Below are positions 43,751 through 56,974 of a stretch of DNA of 64,000 nt, one piece after another. The notes beneath the pieces were generated by a model, which saw only the letters and a program-made list of their open reading frames with translations, was not told where the DNA came from and made no database searches. Source of the stretch: Arachnopeziza araneosa (Eukaryota > Ascomycota > Leotiomycetes > Helotiales > Arachnopezizaceae). The position numbers and the translations under genes were made by a program. Positions within the stretch are counted from its first letter, which is position 1, and each line of letters starts with the position of its first letter. The DNA is taken from assembly GCA_003988855.1 (NCBI GenBank), contig QYAI01000093.1, positions 45,709 to 109,708 of the forward strand. Reading direction: 5' to 3'.

Positions 43751-46146
43751 ATGGCTGACCGTCGACCAGACTCTGAAAATATGCCTCGCGCCAAGCGCCC
43801 AAAGACAACAAACCTCGATCCTACCGCGAATCCTTATCTCGCGCATCACTACGAGACTGGGGACTATGATGCCTATTCATACAATAAGAAGTCCTTAGGT
43901 GGTGGTAGCCTTTCGAAATTCAAGAGACATGCGACGACTGCAGAACAAGCTCACGTTGCTGAGGATGGTCCAATCAATCCCTTCAACGACAATCCCCTCT
44001 CGCAAACATACTTCAATATATTGAAGACCAGGAGAGACCTTCCAGTTCATAAACAGAGGTACGTTCAATATCCACCATCATCTATTATTTAGTTTCTAAC
44101 ATCTTTCTAGACAGGAGTTTCTTGACATGTTCCATAAAACCCAGATTTTGGTCTTCGTTGGCGAAACTGGTTCCGGAAAGACTACCCAAATCCCACAATT
44201 CGTCCTATATGATGACCTCCCCCATCTCAATGGAAAGCTCGTTGCTTGTACGCAACCTCGTCGTGTAGCCGCTATGTCAGTTGCCCAGCGTGTTGCCAAC
44301 GAAATGGATGTTAAATTGGGTGATGAAGTTGGTTACAGTATTCGATTTGAAGATGTTACTGGACCGAAGACCATTCTAAAGTATATGACAGATGGTATGC
44401 TTCTAAGAGAAGCTATGCATGATCATAACTTGACAAGGTATAGCTGCATCATTCTGGATGAAGCACACGAACGTACTCTCGCAACAGATATCCTGATGGG
44501 CCTATTAAAAGAGGTGGCGTTGAGACGACCCGATCTCAAAATCGTGATCATGTCTGCCACCCTCGATGCACAAAAGTTTCAAAGATATTTCAACAATGCT
44601 CCTCTATTGGCTGTTCCGGGTAGAACTCATCCTGTGGAAATATTTTATACTCCAGAACCGGAGAAAGACTACGTAGAAGCTGCTCTAAGGACTGTTCTCC
44701 AGATCCATGCTGGCGAACCTGAAGGAGACGTTCTTCTCTTCCTTACTGGTGAAGAAGAGATCGAAGATGCATGCAGGAAAATTCAGTTGGAAGCAGATGA
44801 AATGATTCGGGAAGCTGATGCTGGGCCTCTGAAAGTTTATCCTCTCTATGGAACTTTGCCTCCACAACAACAACAAAGAATCTTCGAACCTGCACCACCG
44901 CCATTTAAACCAGGAGGCCGACCAGGAAGAAAAGTCATCGTTGGAACAAATATTGCCGAGACGAGTTTGACCATCGATGGTATTGTGTATGTTGTTGATC
45001 CTGGTTTCAGTAAGCAAAAGGTCTACAATCCTCGAATCCGAGTAGAGTCCTTATTAGTCTCACCCATCTCGAAAGCTTCTGCGCAACAAAGAGCCGGTCG
45101 TGCTGGTCGTACTCGACCTGGAAAATGCTTTCGATTATACACCGAGGCCGCATTCAAAAAAGAGCTCATTGAACAAACATATCCCGAAATCCTTCGATCT
45201 AATCTTGCGAATATGGTCTTGGAACTGAAGAAGCTTGGAATCAATGATTTGGTTCATTTCGATTTGATGGACCCACCTGCGCCTGAGACTCTCATGCGAG
45301 CTCTTGAAGAGCTGAACTATCTCGCTTGCTTAGATGATGAGGGAGAACTCACTACTCTAGGAAAGCTCGCTTCTGAGTTCCCTCTTGATCCAGCGCTGGC
45401 CGTCATGCTCATCACTTCACCCGAGTTCTATTGCTCTAACGAGATTCTCTCACTGACCGCCCTTCTCTCCGTTCCACAGATATTCGTTCGCCCTGCAAGT
45501 CAAAGGAAACGAGCAGACGAGATGAAAGCTCTCTTCACGCATCCGGATGGCGACCATCTCACAATGCTCAACGTATACCACGCGTTTAAAGGCGCTGAGG
45601 CACAAGCTGATCCCAGATCATGGTGCCACCAGCACTTTCTCAGCTTACGGGCCTTNCAATCTGCTGATAATGTCCGCCAGCAACTCAAGCGTATCATGGA
45701 GAAATCCGAGATTGACCTAATGAGCACCGAATTTAATGACAAGGAATACTTTACCAATATTCGCCGAGCACTGGTATCAGGTTTCTTCATGCAAGTGGCG
45801 AAGAAGGAAGCTTCGGGAAAGACATACAAGACAGTGAAGGATGATCAGAGCGTTTTGTTGCATCCCAGTACTGGCCTTGGAGTCGACAGCGAATGGGTTG
45901 TTTATAACGAGTTTGTGCTTACGACGAAAAATTACGTGCGGACTGTCACAGCAGTCAAACCAGAGTGGTTATTGGTCAGTATATCCGGAGTCAACTACAC
46001 GCGCTCGCTAACTTGGCTCTTAGGACATTGCTCCTACGTACTATGATCTCGACACATTCCCTAAGGGTGAAATTAAGACAGCATTACAGAGAACTCTGGA
46101 CAAAGTTAAGAGAAAACAGGCTATGAGGGTAAAGGGCGGCAGATGA
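43751..46146 (+). CDS. PRP43: DEAH-box RNA helicase Prp43
   Basis: Releases the excised intron lariat from the spliceosome and acts in ribosome biogenesis. Exons 43751..44058, 44111..45974 and 46024..46146 give 764 aa (yeast 767). Helicase motifs: GETGSGKTTQ (I), TQPRRVAA (Ia), DEAHER (II), SATLDA (III), FLTGEEEIEDAC (IV), TNIAETSLTIDG (V) and QRAGRAGR (VI). The winged-helix, ratchet and OB-fold C-terminus is complete, ending in RKQAMRVKGGR. The N at 45656 is the third base of a TTN codon, so the residue is Phe or Leu; Leu is expected (RALQSADNV). Confidence 0.96.
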
Positions 46147-49100
46147 GAGATGGCAATACAGTATCATGTTACTGTGGTGGTGAGATAGACCGCGTCACTT
46201 CTAGGGTTGAAGCGGAACTTCGTTCTTCCGCAGGAATTCTCGGGACATTCGATTGTTCGATGGCTGGCCGGCATCGGAGCGAACTGAATAACTGCTTGGG
46301 GAGGCGGACTTGGTTGTCAATCGATAGATCGGTAGATCGTTGTGCTACTTGAATTGCTTGTTGCCACATTTATAAAGTGGCCCTTACCAGAATGAGAAGA
46401 CCAATACATCGTCAGACCATCGGCCTCGGGGGTCGCAGTGCAGCGCTCAGGGTGACAAAATCATTTCTCCTCCATGTACCTTGACGGGAGGCGGGGGGTG
46501 GGGCTTGATCAGGTCACACAAGACGCTGTGCAACTGCCACATGGGAATTTTTTTCTATTCTGGCTCTGTGCGATGTCATCAAGAGCAGCCAACCTTGATT
46601 GTTCAGGGTGGTCGACCAAACTGTAGTGTAGGCAGGTAAGATTTTAGATCCCGTTCTGATGCTCAACCATTCATCTCGCAACGTCGAAAGATATTTACAG
46701 TCCTCTACGATCCTCAACCGGCTTGTGAAATCCGCTTCCCGCGAGGGGGTCGTTGGCCATTTCACGTTCAAGTACAGTAGCTCCTGTACCGTCGTCCGCA
46801 AAATGACTCGTCGAATTCGCCATTTCTCCATCAGCCGACAGGTTTGCGGCTTGCGAGGTTGTGTGTTTGAGTGCCATGAACGATTACGTGAATTGAACGA
46901 TCGGAGGCTTGTTCTGCGGCGAGGGAGAAGGCAAAGAGACCTGTCATTCAATGACTATCAATGAATCGACGTGCTGGGATCGGGCCTGTAGTAGTCGTAG
47001 AGGGAGTGCAGTACCACCGCACAGCAGTGTTTGAGAAGCATCAGAATCCCAGAGTGGCGGAAGTCTGAGGCAGTGGGGCACAGGGCAGTGTCGTAAAGAG
47101 GTCCGGAAGGTGCGGGTGTCTCCCGCTCACTAAGCTAGCCTCTCTGTTCAATGCGGTGTTTCAGTCAACCCTCCTCCGCCAGAGCCAAAGCCTCCTGTAA
47201 CCTGCCAATCAAGCCTCCGGTGCTCGAACGAGAGAAGCCTTCCGTGGCACAGCATCGTGGGCTACTGCTGTTCCTACTGTACAGTCGACGAGACCGAGTT
47301 CGCTGCGGAGGAGCAGTACAGCAGATCCACCGACCCTACCATATGTGCGTGTTTGAAGAAAATTTGAGCAATTTTGACATTACACAACGGTTTGATACTG
47401 CGTAAGCCTTGGTCCCAGTGGCCGGAAACGCACGGCTTTGTGTCATCTTGACATCCAGACACTTTCTAGACTACCAATGCGGTGCTTCCATGGCCTGTCT
47501 GCTGCCTGCCTGCCTGCCTGCCTGCGTTACCCGGAGATTTTCGCCGCCCACGTGAAGCTGAAGAAGGGCCGGTGCAAAGTTCTGGTAGATGAGGGTTCAC
47601 TGGGAGTTGAAGAGAGCAACGACCAGGCGGTGTGTCTCTTAACATGCCCTGGCTATCGTCGTCGTTGGCCTGTCAAGCGCTGGAATCATGGCAGACGAAG
47701 GTTCCCTTTTCAGAGCGGGGGATGTCAGCGGGCACCAACTAGACTCAGTTAGCAGACCGTTGAGCTAACTTCCGGGCTCTCCTGTCAACGGCCACTAATC
47801 GACGGGCCACAGTGCCACCATCACCAGAGAGGGTATAGCCCGGGAGGCTCGTCCCTGCACAGGTGATAAAGTGTCTGCATGGCGAAAGAAGTCCTTTTAA
47901 TTTTCGTAATTGAGATTTCTGGCTCAAATCACGGCAGTAGTGACGTGCGCCGGAGCTCGTAGCTGGTCAAGGCCATTTTCTGTCACCTCCCCCCCCACGA
48001 GTACATCGGCGATCTGAGACCATCACCGATGGACAGAACGCCACCGAGCCATGGCCGCTGCTGCCCTTGACGCCATTCGAAGAGGAGCGAAGCACGTGGC
48101 ATGACATGGTCATCCTGGTTCAGCCTTTCGGAGGGACTCTCAAAGCACTGATGCAAACGCGGAAACAAGCTCCAGGCCATGCAGAATGATGAGGGAAGGG
48201 AGCTCGCTCATTGGTAGCATGCATCCAAGGAGTTCGTTGCTGCTGCGGGACTTGAATAGTTCATATCGGAATTCGGCGCCGGATGGTAGAGTGTCCAGTC
48301 ACTTGGAAACCATTCGAGAAGTCCTTGGGAGGCGCTGGACAGGACAGTGGCTTTCTTCTCTGCAGAGACTGCGTGCGTATGGGCTGCACCTCCCGCGATG
48401 GACTCTCAACGAGAAGATTGAGCAAGCACGTTTCTGGAGGCTCATCCGAAAAGGAAGCCAGACTTGGTCAGTTGGTACTACTCGTGTTTGGCACCTGAGG
48501 ATCCTGTGGACAGGTACAGAGGGATCGGTAGTATTCTGCTCCCTGGGTGCCGTTGAGCAATTATAATCCTAGGCCCTGTCAACGGTGGAAATGATGCGAC
48601 GAGCTCCGTGAATCAAATAGATTTGGAAGCATTCTCTGAATTCGAATTGAAAACAGTTTAGCAGGATACTTGATGCTGTCCGACGGACCAGGACTTCTAT
48701 CCTTTTCCAGTGTTATGCAACATATGCATTGCATTATTGGAACCGAGTCGGACGAGCGAACCATCTTCCATCACCCAAGCTGGTGGCTGCAGTGGCAGAA
48801 GCAGAGTCTCAAGATGTCTAGGGGGAGCTTTTTAGCGAGACGCGCCCCTCGGATGATTTCTAGCTGAAAATATGCTGGAAACAGACCAGGGATTTTCGGT
48901 GACTGGCATCCTTTACGATGGCCAATTCGAGAGAAGGCACAAAAGTTGCAAGGGCCAGCTTTAAATATCCTGACCTGCGATCTCTTTTCTTTTTCTTGAA
49001 TTCGAGGTCCCGACTTCCTTTACTCGAAGCCTCTATCATTGGGTTTTGCTTACCAGTCGTCTTATCGGAGTACTACCCGTCTCCGTCCTTTATATCTGCC

Positions 49101-49155
49101 GCCCCGTCGCGTGCAGAAAAATCGCTTTACTGCCAGCGGGTAGTAGTCCATCAAA
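46147..49155. other. 3-kb block without recognisable genes
   Basis: Overlapping short frames on both strands, none with a recognisable domain. By eye it looks more GC-rich than its flanks. Contains the (TGCC)5 tract at 47503 and a C8 run near 47988. It may be the long upstream region of the 49156 gene, or carry an untranslated RNA. Confidence 0.4.
47503..47525 (+). repeat. (TGCC)5 microsatellite
   Basis: Five perfect TGCC units and a partial sixth in noncoding DNA. Confidence 0.85.
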
Positions 49156-49621
49156 ATGAGTGGCTCTGGGGGCTATTATAAATACCGATGCAAGTACTGG
49201 TTGACTTACAATTGCCCTAATTGGGTTTGGGTCAACAATGCTCCTTGTGCTCATTGTCTTGTAAGTTCTCGATATGCTGCCTACACTTAATTATTAGCTA
49301 ATTAATTGCTAGGCAGATGGTCGGGATTCAGATGTTGCTGTAATGCCGGGGCCATTTCGACTTTCGCGAGAAGTGTATGTGCCACAACTCGAGAATGGAT
49401 TACTTCACTACACAATCATGGAGATAATTGCAGCGAGCGACGAGGACAGTGGATGGGCAGTGAAAGATCTGCCAGTTCAACCGTTCCCTGTCGCCACTGG
49501 GCCACCTACGATGAGTTTCTCATCAATTGGAGCAATGGATGCACCAAGAGTACCTAAAGGAGGGTTTCAATCAAATGTGCAGGCTCTTGGGTGGGATGGA
49601 AACAATCCGCATCTGGAGTAG
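49156..49621 (+). CDS. Small Cys/aromatic-rich protein, probably conserved in fungi
   Basis: Exons 49156..49260 and 49313..49621 (gtaagt donor, tag acceptor) give 137 aa. The N-terminus MSGSGGYYKYRCKYWLTYNC is followed by PNWVWVNNAPCAHCLADGRD: a CX8C...CX2C array with many Tyr/Trp, plausibly one zinc or disulfide knot. Exon 2 encodes REVYVPQLENGLLHYTIMEI and an acidic, Pro-rich tail. I have the impression of having seen this opening in hypothetical proteins of other filamentous fungi, but cannot name a function. No signal peptide. Intron phase 0 and a clean frame across the junction support a real gene. Confidence 0.65.
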
Positions 49622-52371
49622 ATATCAGATGGATGGCTAGGAAGGGCGGAATAACCCAGCTCCTCGTTCCAATTCGAAGAAATGAAGATGAGGAGAATGG
49701 AGTAGAAAATTTTGGTCGGATCTAGTGTTATGCGGGGGTTTTGGGAGGTGTTTTTTTTTGGGGACTGCTCCGCTGTATACCCGGAGGCTGTTTGGTGCGA
49801 ACTTTCTGCGAACACTTCTGCGAAAAATTGAAATTGAAAACCAGAATAATTATTGAAGAAATTTCAGGGATAGTGGTGGATGGCGGATTTAGGAGCTTGA
49901 AGATGACCGAATTGTGCATCATGCGGATGATATGCAGGTTAAACGACAATTTTGCTCAATATCAAATTCAAAGACAGTCAAAAACAGCTCAATATTAACG
50001 CACTAGAGAATCAGTTCCACCAGGGGGTGCATCAATTCGTGGCTCATTACCAGAACAAGTTTCATTTTCAATATCAAAACCAACAACTCAAAACATTTCT
50101 GAAGATACTGACTCCAATAATCTCATTCAACAATGACTTTGTGTTTTTTTGAATATCTTCGATTCATGCATTGTGAATAGCTGTAAGAAGATATAAAATA
50201 TTAGAGCGTACCCCAGATTAGTGTAATCCTTGATAATCCACGGGAAACAATGAAATGGAGATGATCCAATGATAACATCCTCAGTTTCTTTGACGACTAT
50301 AAACGAAACATACAAGCGGACAAGGTTGGATCCGATGACGGCGGCAGAACGGATTGCCGTGCAGGAACTTTCAGTGACAGCCCCTGCAGAATTCGATTCC
50401 TGGAGCTTGTAGCCCTGGTCATCAGTTGAGTTATCATGGTTATCACGAACGCTGCCTAATAGGGGATTCCGTCAAGAATTGCTGCGGCTACTTTTCCCTA
50501 AAAAAAAATTTAAAAAATTGTCAGGAACTTCTTGCCTTGCAGGCTAGTGGGGCAATAGCAATGGTTTCGAAGCACGATACTATCTCATTTTGAGCCATTC
50601 GTTGAAGCTGGTTACTTGAGAACCGTTCTGAATGTTGATATTGATGTGGAACAACTAGATTTGTTTGGCTATGGGCCACGAAAATACTGATTTGTCTGGT
50701 ACAAATTGAAGGTTGAGGGGTCAATTATGATGCTGAAGCACAGAGCAATTGTGAAAAGAAATCGACAGCTGAGAAAACAATAGTTGGTGGAGTTGAAACG
50801 GGCCATACGATACCGGCAGCAGGAATCTTCACTGTACTGTTGAGTGAAAAAGTGGTAATGTAACTTACATCGATAGTACAAAGCGGTGAGGGACGCACGA
50901 GAATAGTATCACGTGAGAACTCGCTTCTTCCCCACCTGCAATGTCGAACAGAATTGTGGTGAGCTTCGAACCTAGCTGCGACTCAACGTGCCTCGAATTT
51001 CCTTCGACAATAAGCTTAGTCAAACCAAGGGAATTAGCTGACTGGAATTGAAGTGAGGTACTCTCACTAAAGTAAAGAGGATACACTACTCTGATTCTTT
51101 ACCTCGGAAAGTTGGAGCAACTCACAATAAGCGGGTCGAACGCATTGATCCCCTGTGGAAATACATATCGGCATGATGCAATGGATTTTTTCTTCTTCTC
51201 CCCAACCACCGTGAAGATGATTTCCGGCTGAAGTCTTAATAGGGAGTCCTTAAGGCAAGGATTGTTGAACGGACACGGCAAGACGGATGCAAGTTCTTTG
51301 ACATCAAGCTTAATGCTTTGAATTAGTGCGTAGAAGTTATGTGCAGGAGTGGAGTCGTGCTTCGTGTCTTTCAGTGATTGCTTGTGCTTAAGGACATGAT
51401 AATAATAGAAGGCCCCCTGAAAACATCAGCCGTGTAGTGTCGACTAATCTTCACTCACATTCTGGAGATGGAAATGGAAGGCCCCTTCCCATGTCAGTTT
51501 GTTGCGATGCCTTGTGTTTTTCATTATCCATGTTGAACTGCTGGAGTCCTGTCTCCTTAGAATCCTTTTGAACGTCCTAATGGCTTGTCTGGACCTGTCT
51601 CCTTGAACATGTTTTGAATGTACATGCTAGATTGTCGAAGTCTGTCTCTTGAAAATCGTTTTGAATAACAATTTTGAATTGTGAGAAGCCGAAAAGTTTT
51701 TTTTTTTGATACTCGACCACAAATTATACTATCATTTAGCTAGTAGGGCGAGTATCAATGCAAGTTATTAAAAGAAGTTAGAAAAAAGTAACAAATCTAT
51801 CATAATCGTCTATTTTATTTGTAGCCTCGATCAATAAGTTGTGTTGTTGTTGTTGTTGTTGTTGTTGTTGCCTTACTTGTTCCTTCCCAAAAAGAGTTTG
51901 CCTCGTTCACGCTTGCAAAATTAGGAATTTCTAGGTCTACAGCACCTTCTCCCTAACACTCGCAATCAAAGTCTTCAACTTCTCAATCCTACATTCATTT
52001 TGCTCTCTTGATATTCCGTCTCGTCTCCTGATAAAGAAACAGTCAGTCTACAACATCCACGCCTGGTCAGTCCTCTCTGTAAGTAATTCAGTTTCCGTTA
52101 CACCCTCCTTGAAGTGTGCTGGGAACGGATGATATCTGATACCTGACTCTCCTTGAAGAATTCTGTAATCTGCAAGTCCGCAGGAATTCTCTAATCTGAG
52201 TTCAAGAAGCTCGTTTCTTAACTACGCTCCCTTTCACAACAAACTCCTCATATTCGGCCGGCAACCAATGTAGTTGCCAATTTCTGACTTGAATGATTAT
52301 AGGATTTACATTTCGGTTCAAGGTTGCCGGAGCGTGATCCTGCACATATTTTCAGTGTGCAAACACTCGCA
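49622..52371. other. AT-rich 2.7-kb interval upstream of the disordered-protein gene
   Basis: Many homopolymer runs, a (GTT)9 tract at 51843, and no recognisable protein. From about 51900 it is pyrimidine-rich and probably becomes the 5' leader of the next gene, perhaps with leader introns. Confidence 0.4.
51843..51870 (+). repeat. (GTT)9 microsatellite
   Basis: Nine GTT units plus one G, noncoding, about 500 bp upstream of the next start codon. Confidence 0.88.
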
Positions 52372-55300
52372 ATGGCATCACCGGTGGTTCTTGGTCATCG
52401 TTATCTGGTGGAAGAGTTGCTTAGTCTGAGGACATCAGTCCCAACAATTGGAAACGTGCTGGAGAAACTCAAGGACCATTCTGACATCTGTAAGTGGCAT
52501 GCTGAGTGTTACGGCATCCTCTTACTTTCAGAGCAGACTGTATTTCTAGAATTGCACAAGGTGGGACAATGAATCAACGAGCTCCTCTCTCCACTGCCAA
52601 GAGCCTTGCAGAGATCACAAACCGACAGCAACCTCGCCTGGATGTCCGAAAAGATATCATAGATTCGTCCGACGAGAGTGAATTGCAACGTATTGCTGAT
52701 CAAAACACTGATCGCGACCATCGCCACGTCCACTGGAACTTTCGAAAACGCAACAGCTCCGACCAATCCTCACAACCTCATTCTGCTCCTACTGGAATTG
52801 CTGCACAACAGTCCGAAAACTTTCAAAGATTCTATCGCGCAGTTGTATCGCCGACCCACGTTCGTGTCACAGCTGGAGGCAGAATTGTCCCTAATACCAG
52901 AGCTGTGGCACCGCCTCTCTTTGATTGGAATGGCGATAAATTTCATTTCGAGCCAAAGAATGCAATAGACGCTGGACTAAATCCTCCTTTTCAGCAAGGC
53001 CCTTGGCCTTTAAGCGCGTCTTTTCCTCCTAGCTATCCATCTTTGATGCCCGGTGGATTTTTGCCTGCCTTTAACTTTCTACAGAAGAACCCTTCCATTG
53101 CTCTGCCACCCATGGCTTCCCAGGTTCAACATGGCATTACCAATGAATTAGCTCCTGGCGAACGAAGTCACACTCCTCATATCAATGTAGATGTTAGCAC
53201 AAACGTTCCGCAAGTCGCTTTGCCGCAATCGGTGAAGATCTCTCACCCAAGTCAATTCGATCACACTAAGCCATTCACCTTCAATGGTCACGTCGTGTAC
53301 CCACTTCCTCCTGGATTTCAACCTCCTCAGAATGCAGTTCCGCTTCCTATCAGCATGTTGCCTCCAAACATGATGACGCAAGCTCCAATGGTTTCACAAG
53401 CATCACCATTCTTCCCGCCTGGATTTTCGATGATTCCAAATCCATTCATGTTTCCTATGATGATGCCTAGCGCTGCGTCTGAAACTACCACTCCCGTAGC
53501 TCCTCTAATGCCGATGGGAATTGCGCCTATCTCAGAACTTTTGAGTGCACAGATTCAGCTTCTTCGCACCCAATCGAAAGCCATCGAGGATATGATCGCA
53601 ACTCATAGTAACCCGATGGGTGAAAATATCATGGCACAACAGCGAAATATCTTGCTTGGTCAGATTGCCACTTTGGAAAACTTCTTACAGACCCAAGTTG
53701 CCCAAGAGGAGCTCTTCAAGAAAACTTTGTCTACAAGCACCAATGAAAAGTCAACCATTTCTTATAACAACCTTTCCGCGCCCGAAACTTCGTCTGCAGA
53801 TAAAGAGAACATGACCGAGAAGCAGGATATGAAGAATAGCCAGAGTTCCAACAGTAACACTGGCACTTATCATCAGACCCTGAAGCCAGACCAAGGAACC
53901 AGATCTCGTCTTACCTTAGCTGCCGCCATGGCTCCTCCTTTTAAACCTCGAGCTAAGAATGTGATGACAAACGGGGCTGGTACAATTACAACCCCCATTA
54001 CTTTCCAAGAGCCGGAGACTTCTCAGTCCCCCGAGACCGATGAGCAAGTCGAAGCTCGATTGTTATCTAAGTCTGATACCGATTGGGGACAACCTTCGAT
54101 CTTCGGAAACAGCGACGCTTCGTTCACCTTTCCCCGCTCTCAAACTTTTCATGAGGGCTCAAAAGAAGCTCATATTGGTGGTACTGCTCCGAGCTATCAA
54201 CGTTCTCATACTTACAATGGTACCGGTTCCGCCGCTACGCCATCAATTGCGTCCGTTGTAGCAAATCAACCTGCTCCGTATCTCATTGGAACTCTTCCTC
54301 GTGGCATCCCAGCTACCATGGTTAAGCCGGATGACATTGCATACTCTAGACCCTTAACTGACGATGAGGTTCGTGCACGATATCTGTATTGGGGTAAGGC
54401 TCCTCGTTCTGTCCAGAGTGGTTTGCCAAAATTTGATGGAAAGGATTTCTACCCGCCGTCGCCTGTTAAGGAACACGCACAACCTGTTCAGAACAGTCAG
54501 CATACAAGCTCATTGGTAGACCCGAATGGAACTCCAGCCCCGATCGACTTTTCCAAGCTCTTTGAAGGCTACAAGACACCGTCCCCGGTTCATCGGTTAC
54601 ATTTGCAGAATATTCGCCCTCTCATGCCAATTCCTCAACCAATCTTTGAGAAGACCAAAACTCCGGTCCAGGAGAATTCTTCTCGAAATGGCTCGGTAAA
54701 GTCTGGCTGGTCAGCGACTTATGCTGAGAGCCACGAGCGGGTATTTCAACCTTGCACTCCGCCTCCGGCAACTACACAATCCAATAGTCAATCTAATGTT
54801 GGTTCCGATGAGGACTTCTCTCATTTGTTCATCACCAAATCTCCCTCTCCCCCTCGGCCGCAAACTGCGTCTTCAAGAGTTATGGGTGATGGATACTCGC
54901 CAAGTACTCCCAGCAAGTTGAAGCTACGCCTCGAAAATCCGGATGATGATGAGGTTCGGACTCAGAACTCTTGGGGTCAGCCTTCGCTTTCAAACAATAG
55001 GCATGCTCTACGAACTCTAGAGTCTCCTACGAATGATGGCCGCAGTTCCGACTCTACAGTTGAGATCCAACTATCGCCAAGAGTAAAATCGCAAACGTTT
55101 GCTGAACGCGTTGAGAATTTCCGCACGTAAGTTTCCTCAACCTTGAATCTTGCTGCATCACTTTGGCTGAGATTGACTTGTTTCTAGACCTGACCAACAA
55201 ACTTTATTTCTTCAGAATATGTTAAGGGCTCAACCGCCTATGGTGACTACTGCTTTGTCAGGAGCTATTACCTCTGCGAATGCTCAAGGCTTTCTTCCTC

Positions 55301-55623
55301 AATATCGTGGTTCTGCAGCTGCTTCCCTAGCACCCGCTATGCACGGCATTCCTATTCCTGGCGGTGGNGGTGACACCTCGTTTCCGAAGGCTGCCGTAGG
55401 AAAGATAGCTACCAGTTCTGTTTCACCATTGGTGGTCTCAAGCACCTTTTCGGAAAACCGTCCTCTGAATCATGAACGATCTCTCAACGGTCTAGCTTCT
55501 GATGGTTTAGGCGCAGAAGAATATATGCGCTATCTCACAAAGAAGGAGGATAACAAAAAGAAGATTATTGAGCAGGGTTGGGGCTCTAGTACCGGACCTG
55601 ACAACCCCGCAAGTCGCTGGTAA
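52372..55623 (+). CDS. Large, mostly disordered protein of unknown function
   Basis: Exons 52372..52489, 52534..55126 and 55188..55623 give 1048 aa from the ATG at 52372 (MASPVVLGHRYLVEELLSLR); the frame is open back to 52324. Exon 1 encodes a helical opening that may be its most ordered part. A Pro/Met-rich region spans roughly residues 250-375. One predicted coiled-coil follows at about 377-437 (AQIQLLRTQSKAIEDMI, then NILLGQIATLENFLQT). The rest is Ser/Thr/Pro/Asn-rich. Recurrent short blocks include DWGQPSIFGN / SWGQPSLSNN and GLPKFDGKDFYPPSPVK. The acceptor before exon 2 is cagag, since the previous AG would create a stop. The N at 55368 is in a GGN codon, hence Gly. I recognise no family. 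Confidence 0.72.
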
Positions 55624-56974
55624 TTTTCTGTCTCTATGCCTCCAGGCCATATTGTATGGGCGCTTCTCAAGTTGGCTGATATTTTCAACTGTCCTCGATT
55701 GCTTAGTGCTCATACTCATACCCAGCTCATCGATCTGAGGAGCCATAAAAGTCTTGTAATAGTACTTCCGAACATTCATTGTCGATAACAACACGATCCT
55801 TCTTACCTCTGACATACATCGAACGCCAAAGATATTTGCAAAGGATTCGTTGGGATTCATTAAAGTCACGTTGGGAGGGGCTGATTCAGACACTGTATGA
55901 TTTACATGATAGCGATGCCTATGTTTTCTTTTCTTCTATTCATCTCAATGCATTGCTGTCACACTATTGGAGCTTTTCTCCCGAAAAAGGCGAATCAAGG
56001 GCTGCATATGGGAGGTAATTTCTGCCAACAACCTTCGGGGGATGGTTGTTATTGCTTTGCTCAGTTGCTCTCTATGATGGATCATTACGAAGTAGACAAG
56101 AAGAAATCCTGTTACTAGCATGATAATAATAATTAATATTGTCTCGGAAGCCGAGGCTTATGATGTGAGCTTGATGAGAATTTGATGATTATATATGTGA
56201 CGACTTTGATTGATTAAAGGAAATTTAGACGCGGTACTGGATGTAACTGAAGTTGTAGTTGGGTTGAGAATATGAAGAAAGAGATGGTAGGTACAGTGGC
56301 ATTGTGTCCTTCCCTTTATATTCTGGAATTGAGTTTCTTGAATGCAATGATGATGGACAGGAATGTCATCGGCAGTGAGATACGAAGTGGCTCGACGCTA
56401 GGTAGAAAAAAGGTTTATGAGATTGTCTTATTCGAAGTCAAATGATCATAGCCCAAAGAATATCAAATGAATAGTTTAGTATCAGTGCAGGGATGGTACG
56501 TTGCAAGCATAGGATTCAAAGCACTACCTAAATGATTCACCGAGAGTTGAACGCTGAGCGCTTCATTGATTATTATCCCATCCGGCCCTTTTCTTGAGCC
56601 TGAGCTTGAAATGGAATTTCCAAGCAATATGCATCTAATAAGCAAAGCGCAGAAAGGCACAGCCTCCTCCCGAAACCGAAGTGGAGGTTCAGTCATCCAC
56701 CCACGCAATAATGAAAGAATCTAGCCGACCCAATGCAATCATCCAACCAGCCCGAAGTCCGAAGTCCGAAACCTTTCCATGGGGTACTGAGTCATGTACT
56801 TCGTAGGTGAGGAAAGGAAATCCGATTTGTGTATGGCATGGCCATTTCTCGGTCTTGGTGCGGAAGGAGGCGAGATGTACCCCTAAAAAGATGCCTCCGG
56901 CGAGATTGGCCATCCTGTAAATTGGTCATGATGGCCGTAAATAGCACCTCTAATTCAACACCAAAAGTCATGAT
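55624..56974. other. Convergent 3' intergenic, 1.35 kb
   Basis: No gene recognised. TGAGTCA occurs at 56788..56794 and a short tandem (cgaagtc twice) near 56755. Confidence 0.35.

Noticed and set aside
46486..46503. G-rich run GGGAGGCGGGGGGTGGGG
   Set aside because: Only three separated tracts of three or more G, so not a full quadruplex pattern.
46514..46951. 145-codon minus frame, with a 101-codon plus frame opposite
   Set aside because: Open on both strands without any motif, consistent with chance in GC-richer DNA.
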